Source: Halobacteriales archaeon SW_9_67_24 (GTDB lineage: Archaea > Halobacteriota > Halobacteria > Halobacteriales > Halococcaceae). From it: a DNA stretch of 5,936 bases. Position numbers and translations under genes: made by a program. The notes under the pieces were generated by a model. That model saw nothing but the letters and a program-made list of their open reading frames with translations. It was not told where the DNA came from and searched no databases. The stretch lies in assembly GCA_003022685.1 (NCBI GenBank), contig PXSV01000009.1, positions 1 to 5,936 on the forward strand. The letters are read 5' to 3'. This document shows positions 1 through 5,936 of this stretch, in pieces (positions within the stretch are counted from its first letter, which is position 1; each line of letters begins with the position of its first letter).

Positions 1-2033
1 TGGGCGCGAAGCTCGACAAGGCCTATCTCTACGGCGACGATCTCCTCCGATTGAAGCTCCGTGATTTCGACCGCGGCCGGGTCGAACTCCTGATCGAGGT
101 CGGCGAGACCAAGCGCGCCCACGTCGTCGATCCCGACGACGTTCCCGACGCACCCGGTCGCCCGCCTGGCTTCGCGAAGATGCTCCGGAACCGACTCTCC
201 GGCGCTGACTTCGCGGGCGTCTCGCAGTTCGGCTTCGATCGCGTCCTCATGTTCGACTTCGAGCGCGAGGACCGGAACACACGGGTTGTGGCCGAGCTGT
301 TCGGCGAGGGCAACATCGCCACCCTCGACGCGAACGGCGAGGTGGTCGACTGCCTCAACACCGTGCGGCTCCAGTCGAGGACCGTCGCCCCGGGTGCGAC
401 CTACGAGTTCCCCTCCTCACGCTTCGATCCGCTCGCAGTCGACAGTGAAGGATTCGTCGCACGGATGGCCGAGTCGAACACCGACCTCGTGCGGACGCTC
501 GCCACACAGTTGAATTTCGGCGGGCTGTACGCCGAGGAGCTCTGTACCCGTGCGGGCGTCGAGAAGGAACTCGCGATCGCCGAGGCGGGCGAGGCGGAGT
601 TCTCGGCGCTCTACGAGGCGACCGAGCGCCTCGCCGATCAGCTGTCGAGTGGCGCGTTCGAGCCACGGATCTACTACGAGGACGACGAACCAGTGGACGT
701 GACGCCGTTCCCCCTAGAGGAGCGCGCCGACCTCGACAGCGAAGGATTCGACTCGTTCACTGCGGCGCTCGACGCGCACTTCGTCGCGCTCGACACGACC
801 GAGGACGAGGAAAGCGGCGGCCGGGAGCGCCCCGATTTCGAGGACGATATCGAGCGCCAGCAACGGATCATCCAGCAACAGGAGAACGCGATCGAGGACT
901 TCGAGGACCAGGCCGACGCCGAGCGCGCGAAGGCCGAGTCGCTGTACGCGAACTACGATCTCGTCGACGAGATCCTTTCGACCGTCCGAAACGCACGCGA
1001 GCAGGGCACCGGCTGGGAGGACATCGAGGATCGATTTGCGGAGGGAGCCGATCGCGGGATCGCGGCTGCTGAGACCGTCGACGGTGTCACACCGAGCGAG
1101 GGGACTGTGACTGTGGCAATCGACGACCGATCGGTCGAACTCGACCCCCAGAAGGGTGTCGAGCAGAACGCGGACCGGCTCTACAAGGAGGCAAAGCGCG
1201 TCGTCGGCAAGAAGGAGGGCGCGGAGGAGGCGGTCGCCGAGACCCGCGCGGAGCTCGAAGCCCTCCAGCGCCGCCGCGACGAGTGGGAGGCCGGCGAGGA
1301 AGACGAGACCGAACCGGGTGACACCGACGAGGACGAGGACATCGACTGGCTCGATCGACGGTCGATCCCCGTCAGACAGAACGAGCAGTGGTACGAGCGG
1401 TTCCGGTGGTGCCACACGAGCGACGACTTTCTGGTGCTCGGCGGGCGCAGCGCCGACCAGAACGAGGACCTCGTGAAGAAGTACCTCGAACGCGGCGATC
1501 GCTTCTTCCACACCCAGGCCCGCGGCGGCCCGGTCACGGTGTTGAAGGCGACGGGACCGAGCGAACCCACGAAAGAGATCGACTTCCCCGAATCGACGCT
1601 CGAAGAGACCGCCCAGTTCGCCGTCTCGTACTCTTCGGTCTGGAAGAACGGGCGGTTCGCCGGCGACGCCTACATGGCGAGTCCGGACCAGGTATCGAAG
1701 ACGCCCGAAAGCGGCGAGTACCTCGAAAAGGGCGGGTTCGCGGTGCGGGGCGATCGCACGTACTCCGAGGATACCCCCGTGGGCGTCGCGATCGGGATCG
1801 TCTGCGAGCCCGAGACCCGCGTGATCGGCGGGCCGCCGGCGGCGATCGAGCCCCGCGCCGAAACGTCGATCGCCGTTGAGCCGGGCCAGTACGCCCAGAA
1901 CGACGCCGCGAAGCGCCTCTATCGGGAGTTCCGCGAGCGCTTTACGGACACGTCGTTCGTCAGAAAGGTCGCGAGCCCGGATCTGATCGCGGAGTTCCTG
2001 CCGCCTGGCGGCAGCCGAACCATCGAGGACTGA
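1..2033 (+). CDS. rqcH: RqcH / NEMF-family ribosome quality control protein (NFACT), 5'-truncated by window edge
   Basis: The reading frame is open from base 3 (Gly-Ala-Lys-Leu-Asp...) to TGA at 2031-2033, giving about 676 visible residues. The TTG at 51 lies inside the conserved NFACT-N domain, so the true start is outside the window, probably about 20 codons upstream. Visible parts in order: NFACT-N with the Asp-Arg pair at 237-242, which matches the D97/R98 pair known to be needed by bacterial RqcH; a helix-hairpin-helix-like region near 480-590; two charged coiled-coil stretches (about 837-1020 and 1170-1300); an Asp/Glu-rich linker (about 1293-1345); then NFACT-R (DUF814) from about 1375, with the hallmark WCHTSDDFLVLGGRSADQNE at residues 469-488. 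From family knowledge, RqcH binds 50S subunits blocked by peptidyl-tRNA and promotes C-terminal tailing of the nascent chain; haloarchaeal activity is inferred. No NFACT-C domain is evident. Older annotations call this 'fibronectin-binding protein'. The gene converges on the next with a 26-base gap, and pelA lies 1.4 kb downstream. Confidence 0.96.
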   Translation, partial: GAKLDKAYLYGDDLLRLKLRDFDRGRVELLIEVGETKRAHVVDPDDVPDAPGRPPGFAKMLRNRLSGADFAGVSQFGFDRVLMFDFEREDRNTRVVAELFGEGNIATLDANGEVVDCLNTVRLQSRTVAPGATYEFPSSRFDPLAVDSEGFVARMAESNTDLVRTLATQLNFGGLYAEELCTRAGVEKELAIAEAGEAEFSALYEATERLADQLSSGAFEPRIYYEDDEPVDVTPFPLEERADLDSEGFDSFTAALDAHFVALDTTEDEESGGRERPDFEDDIERQQRIIQQQENAIEDFEDQADAERAKAESLYANYDLVDEILSTVRNAREQGTGWEDIEDRFAEGADRGIAAAETVDGVTPSEGTVTVAIDDRSVELDPQKGVEQNADRLYKEAKRVVGKKEGAEEAVAETRAELEALQRRRDEWEAGEEDETEPGDTDEDEDIDWLDRRSIPVRQNEQWYERFRWCHTSDDFLVLGGRSADQNEDLVKKYLERGDRFFHTQARGGPVTVLKATGPSEPTKEIDFPESTLEETAQFAVSYSSVWKNGRFAGDAYMASPDQVSKTPESGEYLEKGGFAVRGDRTYSEDTPVGVAIGIVCEPETRVIGGPPAAIEPRAETSIAVEPGQYAQNDAAKRLYREFRERFTDTSFVRKVASPDLIAEFLPPGGSRTIED

Positions 2034-2059
2034 CTGGCGAGGGGCGCGTCGCTACGGAC

Positions 2060-2797
2060 TCAGCGCGATCGTTCGGTCTCGGCCGGCTCGCGCCAGTGGT
2101 TTCCCTCGACATCTTCGCTTTCGAGCAGCCGTTCGAGCCGGCGTTCGAACTCCGCTTCGCCGATCTCTCCGCGAGCGTAGCGCTCGCGCAGCGCCGCCAG
2201 CGCGTCCGTCTCTGCCGTGTCTTTCGTCGCTCCTGCGGACCGACTGTTCGATGGCGTTCGTCTCGCTCCAGCGGAGCCGGAAACGAGTTGGTCGGCAACG
2301 TTGGCCGCGACCGGGATCCGCTGTGTCTTGCCCTGGTAGGCTGTGACGATCAGCAACACCCAGAGGCCGAGCGTCGCGAGCGAGACGAGACCGTTCAGCA
2401 GCCCCGCGATGGAGGCGAAACCGACGACGAACGCCGTACTCGCTATGAGGCTCGCCACGGCGAGGCCGCCGAAGACCACGATGCTCTGAGCGGCGTGAAA
2501 GCGAACGAACCGACCGTCGTCCTCGATCAGGTAGAGCACGATCCCGGAGACGAACCCGAGGACGTACGAGAGCGCGGCGGCGACGTTCGGCTCCAAGCCG
2601 GTGCCGCCGGTCGTGCGGGTCGTCGTGGTCGTCGATCCGCCGAACCCGCCGGTCGAGTCGTTCGTTCCACCCATCGAACGGTTGTACTGTTCGTTCCGGA
2701 CGCCACAGTGCGGACAGACCTCCGCCCGGACCTTGATCGCCTCGCCGCAGTGACGACAGAACACTTCGTCGGAGTTACGTCGGCGTTCAGAACTCAT
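2060..2797 (-). CDS. Zinc-ribbon / DUF4870-like membrane protein with C-terminal SHOCT-like domain
   Basis: This encodes 245 residues from ATG at 2795-2797. The frame stays open upstream to 2896, but that extension lies within the neighbouring gene and reads as low-complexity Arg/Ser sequence, so the ATG just before the zinc ribbon is preferred. Domains: a zinc ribbon with CxxC pairs at 14/17 and 28/31; a Gly/Thr-rich linker (about 43-67, including TTTTTRTT); and a membrane domain at about 70-155 with three hydrophobic helices and the pattern ALSYVLGFVSGIVLYLIEDD followed by RFHAAQS, typical of DUF4870-like proteins. A charged amphipathic tail at about 198-226 (DALAALRERYARGEIGEAEF) has the SHOCT pattern of a short helical domain common at protein C-termini. 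The start overlaps the end of the upstream gene by 11 bases and has no evident Shine-Dalgarno, so translation is probably coupled. Function is not known. Zinc binding, membrane location and oligomerisation through SHOCT are inferences from the domains. Confidence 0.9.
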   Translation of the reverse strand: MSSERRRNSDEVFCRHCGEAIKVRAEVCPHCGVRNEQYNRSMGGTNDSTGGFGGSTTTTTRTTGGTGLEPNVAAALSYVLGFVSGIVLYLIEDDGRFVRFHAAQSIVVFGGLAVASLIASTAFVVGFASIAGLLNGLVSLATLGLWVLLIVTAYQGKTQRIPVAANVADQLVSGSAGARRTPSNSRSAGATKDTAETDALAALRERYARGEIGEAEFERRLERLLESEDVEGNHWREPAETERSR

Positions 2798-3302
2798 TGG
2801 TCGATCGGGACTGCTGGTTGGTTCGTTCCGCGGTACGGTAGGCATCGTAGATGCTGTACCCCCAGATGAGCGGCGTCGTGAGGAACCCGATCGCAACGAT
2901 CATCGCGAGCGCCGAGACGAACATGAGCACCATGAGTCCGATGCCTTTGCCGATCTCGCCGTTGTAGATCTGGCCGGCCCCGGTCCAGACCGCCGAGGCG
3001 AGCGCCGCGATGCCGGGATTTTTCACCTGGTTCGCCGACGGTGGCGGGCGCTGTCTGACGCCACACTCCGGGCAGATCTCCGCCACCGACTTGATCGGCA
3101 CGCCACAGCTCCAGCAGTAGGCTTCGTCCGCGCCGAGGGGCTGTTTCGTCGCCCGGTCGACGGATCGTTCGTTCGGCGCAGTTCCCGACGATCGGTCCGC
3201 GGTCGCGTCCACCCCGACTGTCGACTCCTCCGCACCGCCTCTCGGATCACCCCCGTCGGGTGCGAGCGAGCGGTCGGCGTCCGCGTTCGTTGTGCCGTCC
3301 AT
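2787..3302 (-). CDS. Zinc-ribbon / TM2-like small membrane protein
   Basis: This encodes 171 residues from ATG at 3300-3302 to TGA at 2787-2789. The first 60 or so residues are acidic, Gly/Ser/Thr-rich and probably disordered. A zinc ribbon follows with CxxC pairs at 63/66 and 77/80. The membrane module at about 94-156 starts with AALASAVWTGAGQIYNGEIG, matching the small-residue GxGQxYxG signature of TM2-like proteins. Next come a hydrophobic helix (about 119-141) and a second segment ending in WGYSIYDAYRTAER, also typical of that group. The zinc ribbon closely resembles that of the next gene: both fit CxxCGxxIKxxAExCPxCGVR. This is the first gene of a two-gene minus-strand operon divergent from pelA, and it overlaps its partner by 11 bases. 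The start is the only ATG near the frame's beginning; an internal GTG (codon 31) is possible but not favoured. Cellular role is unknown. Confidence 0.88.
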   Translation of the reverse strand: MDGTTNADADRSLAPDGGDPRGGAEESTVGVDATADRSSGTAPNERSVDRATKQPLGADEAYCWSCGVPIKSVAEICPECGVRQRPPPSANQVKNPGIAALASAVWTGAGQIYNGEIGKGIGLMVLMFVSALAMIVAIGFLTTPLIWGYSIYDAYRTAERTNQQSRSTNEF

Positions 3303-3401
3303 CGGCTGTCATCGGCCAATCAGTTCGGACCGTCATAACTCTTGTCCGGTCTCCGCCCGACGAACGACAGCGCACTTACTCCCCGGGCGTTCATTCCTCC
3401 C
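3303..3401. promoter_or_regulatory. Divergent intergenic promoter region between the zinc-ribbon operon and pelA
   Basis: These 99 bases are the only non-coding DNA between two divergent starts, so both promoters should lie here. On the minus strand, TTATGA (3338-3333) sits about 33 bases before the ATG at 3302, a plausible TATA element giving a very short leader. On the plus strand, CTTACT (3375-3380) is centred about 25 bases before the pelA ATG, which fits a leaderless transcript, although its match to a haloarchaeal TATA box is poor. Neither start has a purine-rich Shine-Dalgarno; the bases before pelA are pyrimidine-rich (TTCCTCCC). No clear operator palindrome was seen. The promoter positions are inferred from spacing only. 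Confidence 0.4.
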
Positions 3402-4472
3402 ATGCGCATCGACGGCCGCACCCGCGTCGAGGGCGAGCGCGAGCGCTGGACGCTCGTGCCCGAAAGCCTCGACGACCTCTGGCATCTCTCCTACGTGCTC
3501 GAACCCGGCGACCTCGTTTTCGGCGACACCACACGGCGCATCCAGCGCAACGACGACCGGATGCGCGACACCGGCGGCGAGCGCGAGCCCATGTCCATCA
3601 CCCTCGCCGTCGACGAGAGCGAGTTCCACAAGTTCGCCAACCGACTCCGGGTCTCCGGTACGATCGAGTCGGCCTCCCGCGAGGATCAGGTGGGCCACCA
3701 CCACACTCTCAATATCGAGGAACGCGAGGAAATCGAGATCGAGAAGGTCTGGCAGCCCGACCAGCGCGAGCGCATCGAGGAGGCCGTCGAGGCAACCGAG
3801 AACGCCGACGTCGCGATCGCCACCGTCGAAGAGGGGGCGGCCTCGATCCACACCGTCGCCCAGTACGGGGCCGAGGAGTACGCCTCCATCACCGGCCCGA
3901 CCGGAAAGGGCGAGTACGCCCGCGAGCGCTCCGAACTGTTCGGCGAGCTCGCGAGTGCACTCTCCCACCTCGATGTCGACGCCATCCTGCTCGCGGGGCC
4001 AGGCTTCACGAAGGAAGACGCCCGGAAGTACATCGAGGAGAACGCGCCGGACGTCGCGGCCACGCTCGGGGCGACCGTCGACACCAGCGCGATCGGCGAC
4101 CGCGGCGTTCACGAGGTGCTGAAACGCGGCGCGGTCGAGGAGGTCCAGGCCGAGACCAGGATCGCCGAGGAAGCAGAGAGGATCGACGAGCTCACCTCAC
4201 GGATCGCCCAGGACGGGGCGGCGACCTACGGGATCGAAGAAGTCGCCGAGGCCGCCGACTACGGCGCGATCGAGGAGCTGCTGGTGCTCGACGACCGGCT
4301 CCGCGAGGAGCGTGCGGGCGAGGGCGAGTGGACGACCGACGTGAACGCCGTCATCGAGTCGGTCGAACAACGGGGCGGTTCCGTTACCGTGTTCTCGGGC
4401 GAGTTCGCCCCCGGCGACCAGCTCGATGCGCTGGGCGGGATCGCGGCACTGTTGCGGTATCGGCTCGGCTGA
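3402..4472 (+). CDS. pelA: Archaeal Pelota (aPelota/Dom34), mRNA surveillance and ribosome rescue factor
   Basis: This encodes 356 residues from ATG at 3402-3404 to TGA at 4470-4472, about the usual length for archaeal Pelota. An upstream TTG at 3342 is open in frame, but its 20 extra residues look non-conserved and overlap the promoter region; MRIDGRTRVEGERERWTLVP is a typical Pelota beginning. Domains: the eRF1_1-type N-terminal domain (about 1-125) with ESLDDLWHLSYVLEPGDLVF; the central eRF1_2-like domain (about 130-245) with ADVAIATVEEGAASIHTV and ITGPTGKGEYARERSELF; and the C-terminal eRF1_3-like domain (about 250-350) with TYGIEEVAEAADYGAIEELL and the near-terminal LDALGGIAALLRYR. No GGQ motif is present, as expected for Pelota and unlike the release factor aRF1. 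From family knowledge, Pelota enters the empty A site of stalled ribosomes with aEF1A and, with ABCE1, splits the subunits. It sits near rqcH, which acts on the resulting 50S complex. Expression is probably from a short or leaderless transcript. Confidence 0.96.
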   Translation: MRIDGRTRVEGERERWTLVPESLDDLWHLSYVLEPGDLVFGDTTRRIQRNDDRMRDTGGEREPMSITLAVDESEFHKFANRLRVSGTIESASREDQVGHHHTLNIEEREEIEIEKVWQPDQRERIEEAVEATENADVAIATVEEGAASIHTVAQYGAEEYASITGPTGKGEYARERSELFGELASALSHLDVDAILLAGPGFTKEDARKYIEENAPDVAATLGATVDTSAIGDRGVHEVLKRGAVEEVQAETRIAEEAERIDELTSRIAQDGAATYGIEEVAEAADYGAIEELLVLDDRLREERAGEGEWTTDVNAVIESVEQRGGSVTVFSGEFAPGDQLDALGGIAALLRYRLG

Positions 4473-4599
4473 TCGATCGGGTCTCCGTCTCAGTTGGCCC
4501 GAACTCACGGACGATCCTCGGAGCGCCGCCCGGTCGGTGGCCGTGCCGTCGCTTACAGGCGCTTTCCCCACGAAAACGGAGCTCCGGCGTGATCGTGGC
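4473..4599. other. Convergent intergenic gap after pelA
   Basis: These 127 bases lie between the pelA stop and the stop of the minus-strand arylsulfotransferase-like gene. I see no convincing gene or strong inverted repeat. On the minus strand a TTTT run (4576-4573) lies about 24 bases past the stop of the leftward gene and could assist termination, but four T residues is weak evidence. No comparable T-run follows pelA. Confidence 0.4.
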
Positions 4600-5658
4600 T
4601 CAGCCGTTACCCCACGGGAACCGCTTTGCATCGCGGAGGCGACGGAGACCGTAGTCGGCGACGAAACAGAGACCGGCGAGGATGCCGACGACCAGTACGA
4701 CCGACTCGGCCAACCCCATCCACGGGAAGGCGTACCCGACCCACGAACTCCCCTCGTACAGAACCCAGGTGAACCACCCCTCCTCGGGGGTGTGATCGGG
4801 GAAGCTCCGAGCGCTGGGCACGCCGTCGGGTTCCTCCGGCCGGCCCTCGAACGCCGCACGCAGGCGGTCGGGGTCGGTGGTCGCACTGACGTTCAGCCGG
4901 TCGGCCTCGTAGAGAATGCCGCGTCGGTTCTTCTGGGAGAACTCCCAGACAACCTCGCCCGATGGGGAGACTTCGAGAACCCGGAAGTTCCGGCTGTCGG
5001 TGATGAGCGTGTTGCCGTTGGGGAGGCGGTCGGCGTCGCGGGGCCACGCGAGGTGTTCGGTCCCGTTCTCGCCGCCGTAGTAACTCCAGAGCACGTCGCC
5101 GGTCTCGACGTCGAGTTCGACGACGCGGTTGTTCGTGCTGTCGGCCACGAGGGCGGTCCCTGCGTGTTCGATGCGGTGGGGGTTGTGCTGGCGGTAGAGA
5201 ACGGAGTGGTTGCCGGGTTCGCCGATCACGTCCACGACCTCGTTCGTCTCGGGGGCCACCTCCACGATGGCGTCGAAGTTCCGGATCGAGAGCTGGAAGT
5301 TGCCGTTCTCCAACCTGTCGATGTCGTTCACGTGTGTCCAGTCGGACTCGGGACCCTGCTGGTCGGGACCGCCGAACTCGCGCTGGAACGCGCTTCCCGC
5401 GTCGAGCGATTCGTTCGCGTTCCACTGCCACGTCACCGTTCCCGACTGGTTCACGACGAACGCGCGCTGGTTGCCCATGTCGACGATCGCGGTTCCGCCG
5501 TTTTCGAGGCGGTCGGCGTCGTGCGGGATGTGGTGGCTCGAGTACTGATCGTACCACGTGTACTTCCAGACGACGGTGTTGTCGCCGGGCGCGAGTTCGA
5601 GGATCCGGTTGTGGACACACGACCCACCGTCCTGGTAGCGGTCGGGACACTGTTCGAG
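4600..5658 (-). CDS. Arylsulfotransferase (ASST)-like beta-propeller membrane protein, 5' end missing at a junction
   Basis: The recognisable protein runs from a Cys codon at 5647-5649 (possibly Leu-Glu-Gln before it, to 5658) to TGA at 4600-4602, about 350 residues. The frame stays open to 5871, but those residues are the antisense of the neighbouring solute-binding protein and are not part of this protein. Propeller blades show repeated motifs of the type HDADRLENG, NDIDRLENG and RDADRLPNGNTLITDS. Histidines occur in WTHVND and in YRQHNPHRI, positions resembling the ASST fold. Five N-x-S/T sequons and a CPDRYQDGGSC cysteine pair suggest an extracellular domain. One hydrophobic helix (about 4645-4713) followed by RRLRDAKR forms a C-terminal membrane anchor with a cytoplasmic end. 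Haloarchaeal members usually begin with a signal or anchor segment; here roughly 80-110 residues seem to be missing. No valid start was found on this side of the junction. Enzyme activity is not established; the family name comes from bacterial aryl-sulfate sulfotransferase. Confidence 0.8.
   Translation of the reverse strand, partial: LEQCPDRYQDGGSCVHNRILELAPGDNTVVWKYTWYDQYSSHHIPHDADRLENGGTAIVDMGNQRAFVVNQSGTVTWQWNANESLDAGSAFQREFGGPDQQGPESDWTHVNDIDRLENGNFQLSIRNFDAIVEVAPETNEVVDVIGEPGNHSVLYRQHNPHRIEHAGTALVADSTNNRVVELDVETGDVLWSYYGGENGTEHLAWPRDADRLPNGNTLITDSRNFRVLEVSPSGEVVWEFSQKNRRGILYEADRLNVSATTDPDRLRAAFEGRPEEPDGVPSARSFPDHTPEEGWFTWVLYEGSSWVGYAFPWMGLAESVVLVVGILAGLCFVADYGLRRLRDAKRFPWGNG
5650..5658. 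other. Head-to-head breakpoint joining two 5'-truncated genes
   Basis: Left of this point the minus strand encodes ASST-like protein up to the Cys codon at 5647-5649. Right of it the plus strand encodes a solute-binding protein from about the Cys codon at 5651-5653. Both protein families should continue past the point but do not. The nine bases CTGTTCGAG could belong to either gene: Leu-Glu-Gln on the minus strand, or the end of a Gly codon plus lipobox Cys-Ser-Ser on the plus strand. They are therefore a candidate microhomology at the join. The cause, real deletion or rearrangement versus a chimeric assembly, cannot be decided from the sequence. Confidence 0.65.
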
Positions 5659-5936
5659 CGGCGGCTCGGACACGCTCCGGCTCGGCACGCTCAACGTCTT
5701 CCCGATGATGCAGTACTTCGTCATCGAGCAGCAGGGCTGGTACGACGAACTCGGACCGGACGTCGAGGTGTCGACGTTCGGCGGCGGACCGCCGCTGGTG
5801 CAGGCGTACGCCTCCGGCAACCTCGACTTCGCGTACGTCGGCATCTCTCCGGGCGTGATCGCCGTCGCCAACGGCGTCGACTCCCGGTACGCCTACCAGG
5901 GGGCGACGCTCGACGGCGTGCTCGACCGCCCGATGG
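5651..5936 (+). CDS. ABC transporter solute-binding protein (NMT1/SsuA/TauA-like), both ends incomplete
   Basis: The plus-strand frame reads Cys-Ser-Ser-Gly-Gly-Ser-Asp-Thr-Leu-Arg-Leu-Gly-Thr-Leu and then NVFPMMQYFVIEQQGWYDEL, followed by GGGPPLVQAYASGNLDFAYVG, to the window edge. This is the first lobe of a periplasmic-binding-protein-like II fold of the nitrate/sulfonate/taurine group: the GWYDEL helix followed by the PPLVQAYASGNLDFAYVG substrate-cleft pattern. The family takes up small oxyanions or related organic ligands together with a permease and an ATPase. The leading Cys-Ser-Ser-Gly-Gly looks like the first residues of a mature lipoprotein, but the expected signal peptide and Ala-Gly before the Cys are absent. 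The frame has a TAG stop at 5636-5638, and no ATG, GTG or TTG between it and the ATG at 5705, which is already inside the conserved domain. The gene therefore appears to have lost its 5' end at the junction. Substrate cannot be inferred. Confidence 0.75.

Noticed and set aside
51..53. TTG as start of rqcH
   Set aside because: Conserved NFACT-N residues are encoded in frame upstream to the window edge, so the gene begins outside the window.
714..1511. Long minus-strand open frame (265 residues) opposite rqcH
   Set aside because: It is an antisense shadow of a well-conserved NFACT gene in GC-rich DNA, with no recognisable domain.
2096..2869. Plus-strand open frame of 257 residues over the zinc-ribbon genes
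   Set aside because: It is antisense to two genes with clear zinc ribbons and membrane segments, and has no domain of its own.
2798..2896. Longer start for the DUF4870-like gene
   Set aside because: The extra 33 residues are an alternate-frame reading of the upstream TM2-like gene. The ATG at 2797 gives a typical short N-terminus before the zinc ribbon.
3342..3401. TTG start extending Pelota by 20 residues
   Set aside because: The extension is not Pelota-like and would consume the promoter region. The ATG at 3402 gives the canonical N-terminus.
3333..4112. Minus-strand open frame of 259 residues opposite pelA
   Set aside because: The composition is the complement of Pelota codons, with no motif or plausible fold, and it overlaps a confident gene.
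3260..4654. Plus-strand open frame of 464 residues across pelA
   Set aside because: The product is extremely Arg-rich, unlike an acidic haloarchaeal protein. It is a frame-shifted reading of pelA and its flanks.
4197..4886. Minus-strand open frame spanning the end of pelA and the end of the ASST-like gene
   Set aside because: It runs antisense through pelA and out of frame through the next gene, with an Arg/Ser/Pro-rich product.
5659..5871. N-terminal extension of the ASST-like frame to an ATG at 5871
   Set aside because: These residues are the reverse complement of a solute-binding-protein coding sequence and show no signal peptide or ASST similarity.

Overview
The window reads as chromosomal DNA from a haloarchaeon (class Halobacteria). 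It is GC-rich, and the predicted proteins are strongly acidic with Asp/Glu-rich linkers. Two genes are clearly archaeal-type: an NFACT-family RqcH and a Pelota. Genes are tightly packed, the starts lack clear Shine-Dalgarno motifs, and the genus cannot be resolved from the sequence alone.

Layout, left to right. (1) At 1-2033 (+) lies all but the extreme N-terminus of RqcH (NEMF/Rqc2 homologue). (2) It converges, with a 26-base gap, on two overlapping minus-strand genes (2060-2797 and 2787-3302). Each encodes a small membrane protein with an N-terminal CxxC...CxxC zinc ribbon. One continues into a DUF4870-like membrane domain and a SHOCT-like tail, the other into a TM2-like membrane module. 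(3) A 99-base divergent intergenic region (3303-3401) separates that pair from pelA (3402-4472, +), the archaeal Pelota/Dom34 homologue. (4) After a 127-base convergent gap comes a minus-strand gene (4600 to about 5658) for an arylsulfotransferase-like beta-propeller protein with a C-terminal membrane anchor. (5) From about 5651 to the right edge (+) is the start of the mature part of an ABC-transporter solute-binding protein of the nitrate/sulfonate (NMT1/SsuA-like) type.

Biological theme. RqcH and Pelota both belong to rescue of stalled ribosomes. Pelota, with ABCE1, recognises and splits the stalled ribosome. RqcH binds the resulting 50S subunit that still carries peptidyl-tRNA. Their presence within 1.4 kb of each other, flanking two membrane-anchored zinc-ribbon proteins, is the most coherent functional signal here. 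Whether the zinc-ribbon pair takes part in quality control is unknown.

Structural anomaly. At about 5650-5658 the arylsulfotransferase-like gene and the solute-binding-protein gene meet head to head, and both have lost their 5' ends: no N-terminal region for the first, no start codon or signal peptide for the second. This is either a microhomology deletion or rearrangement, or a chimeric assembly join. I found no RNA genes, CRISPR arrays, insertion sequences or phage genes.
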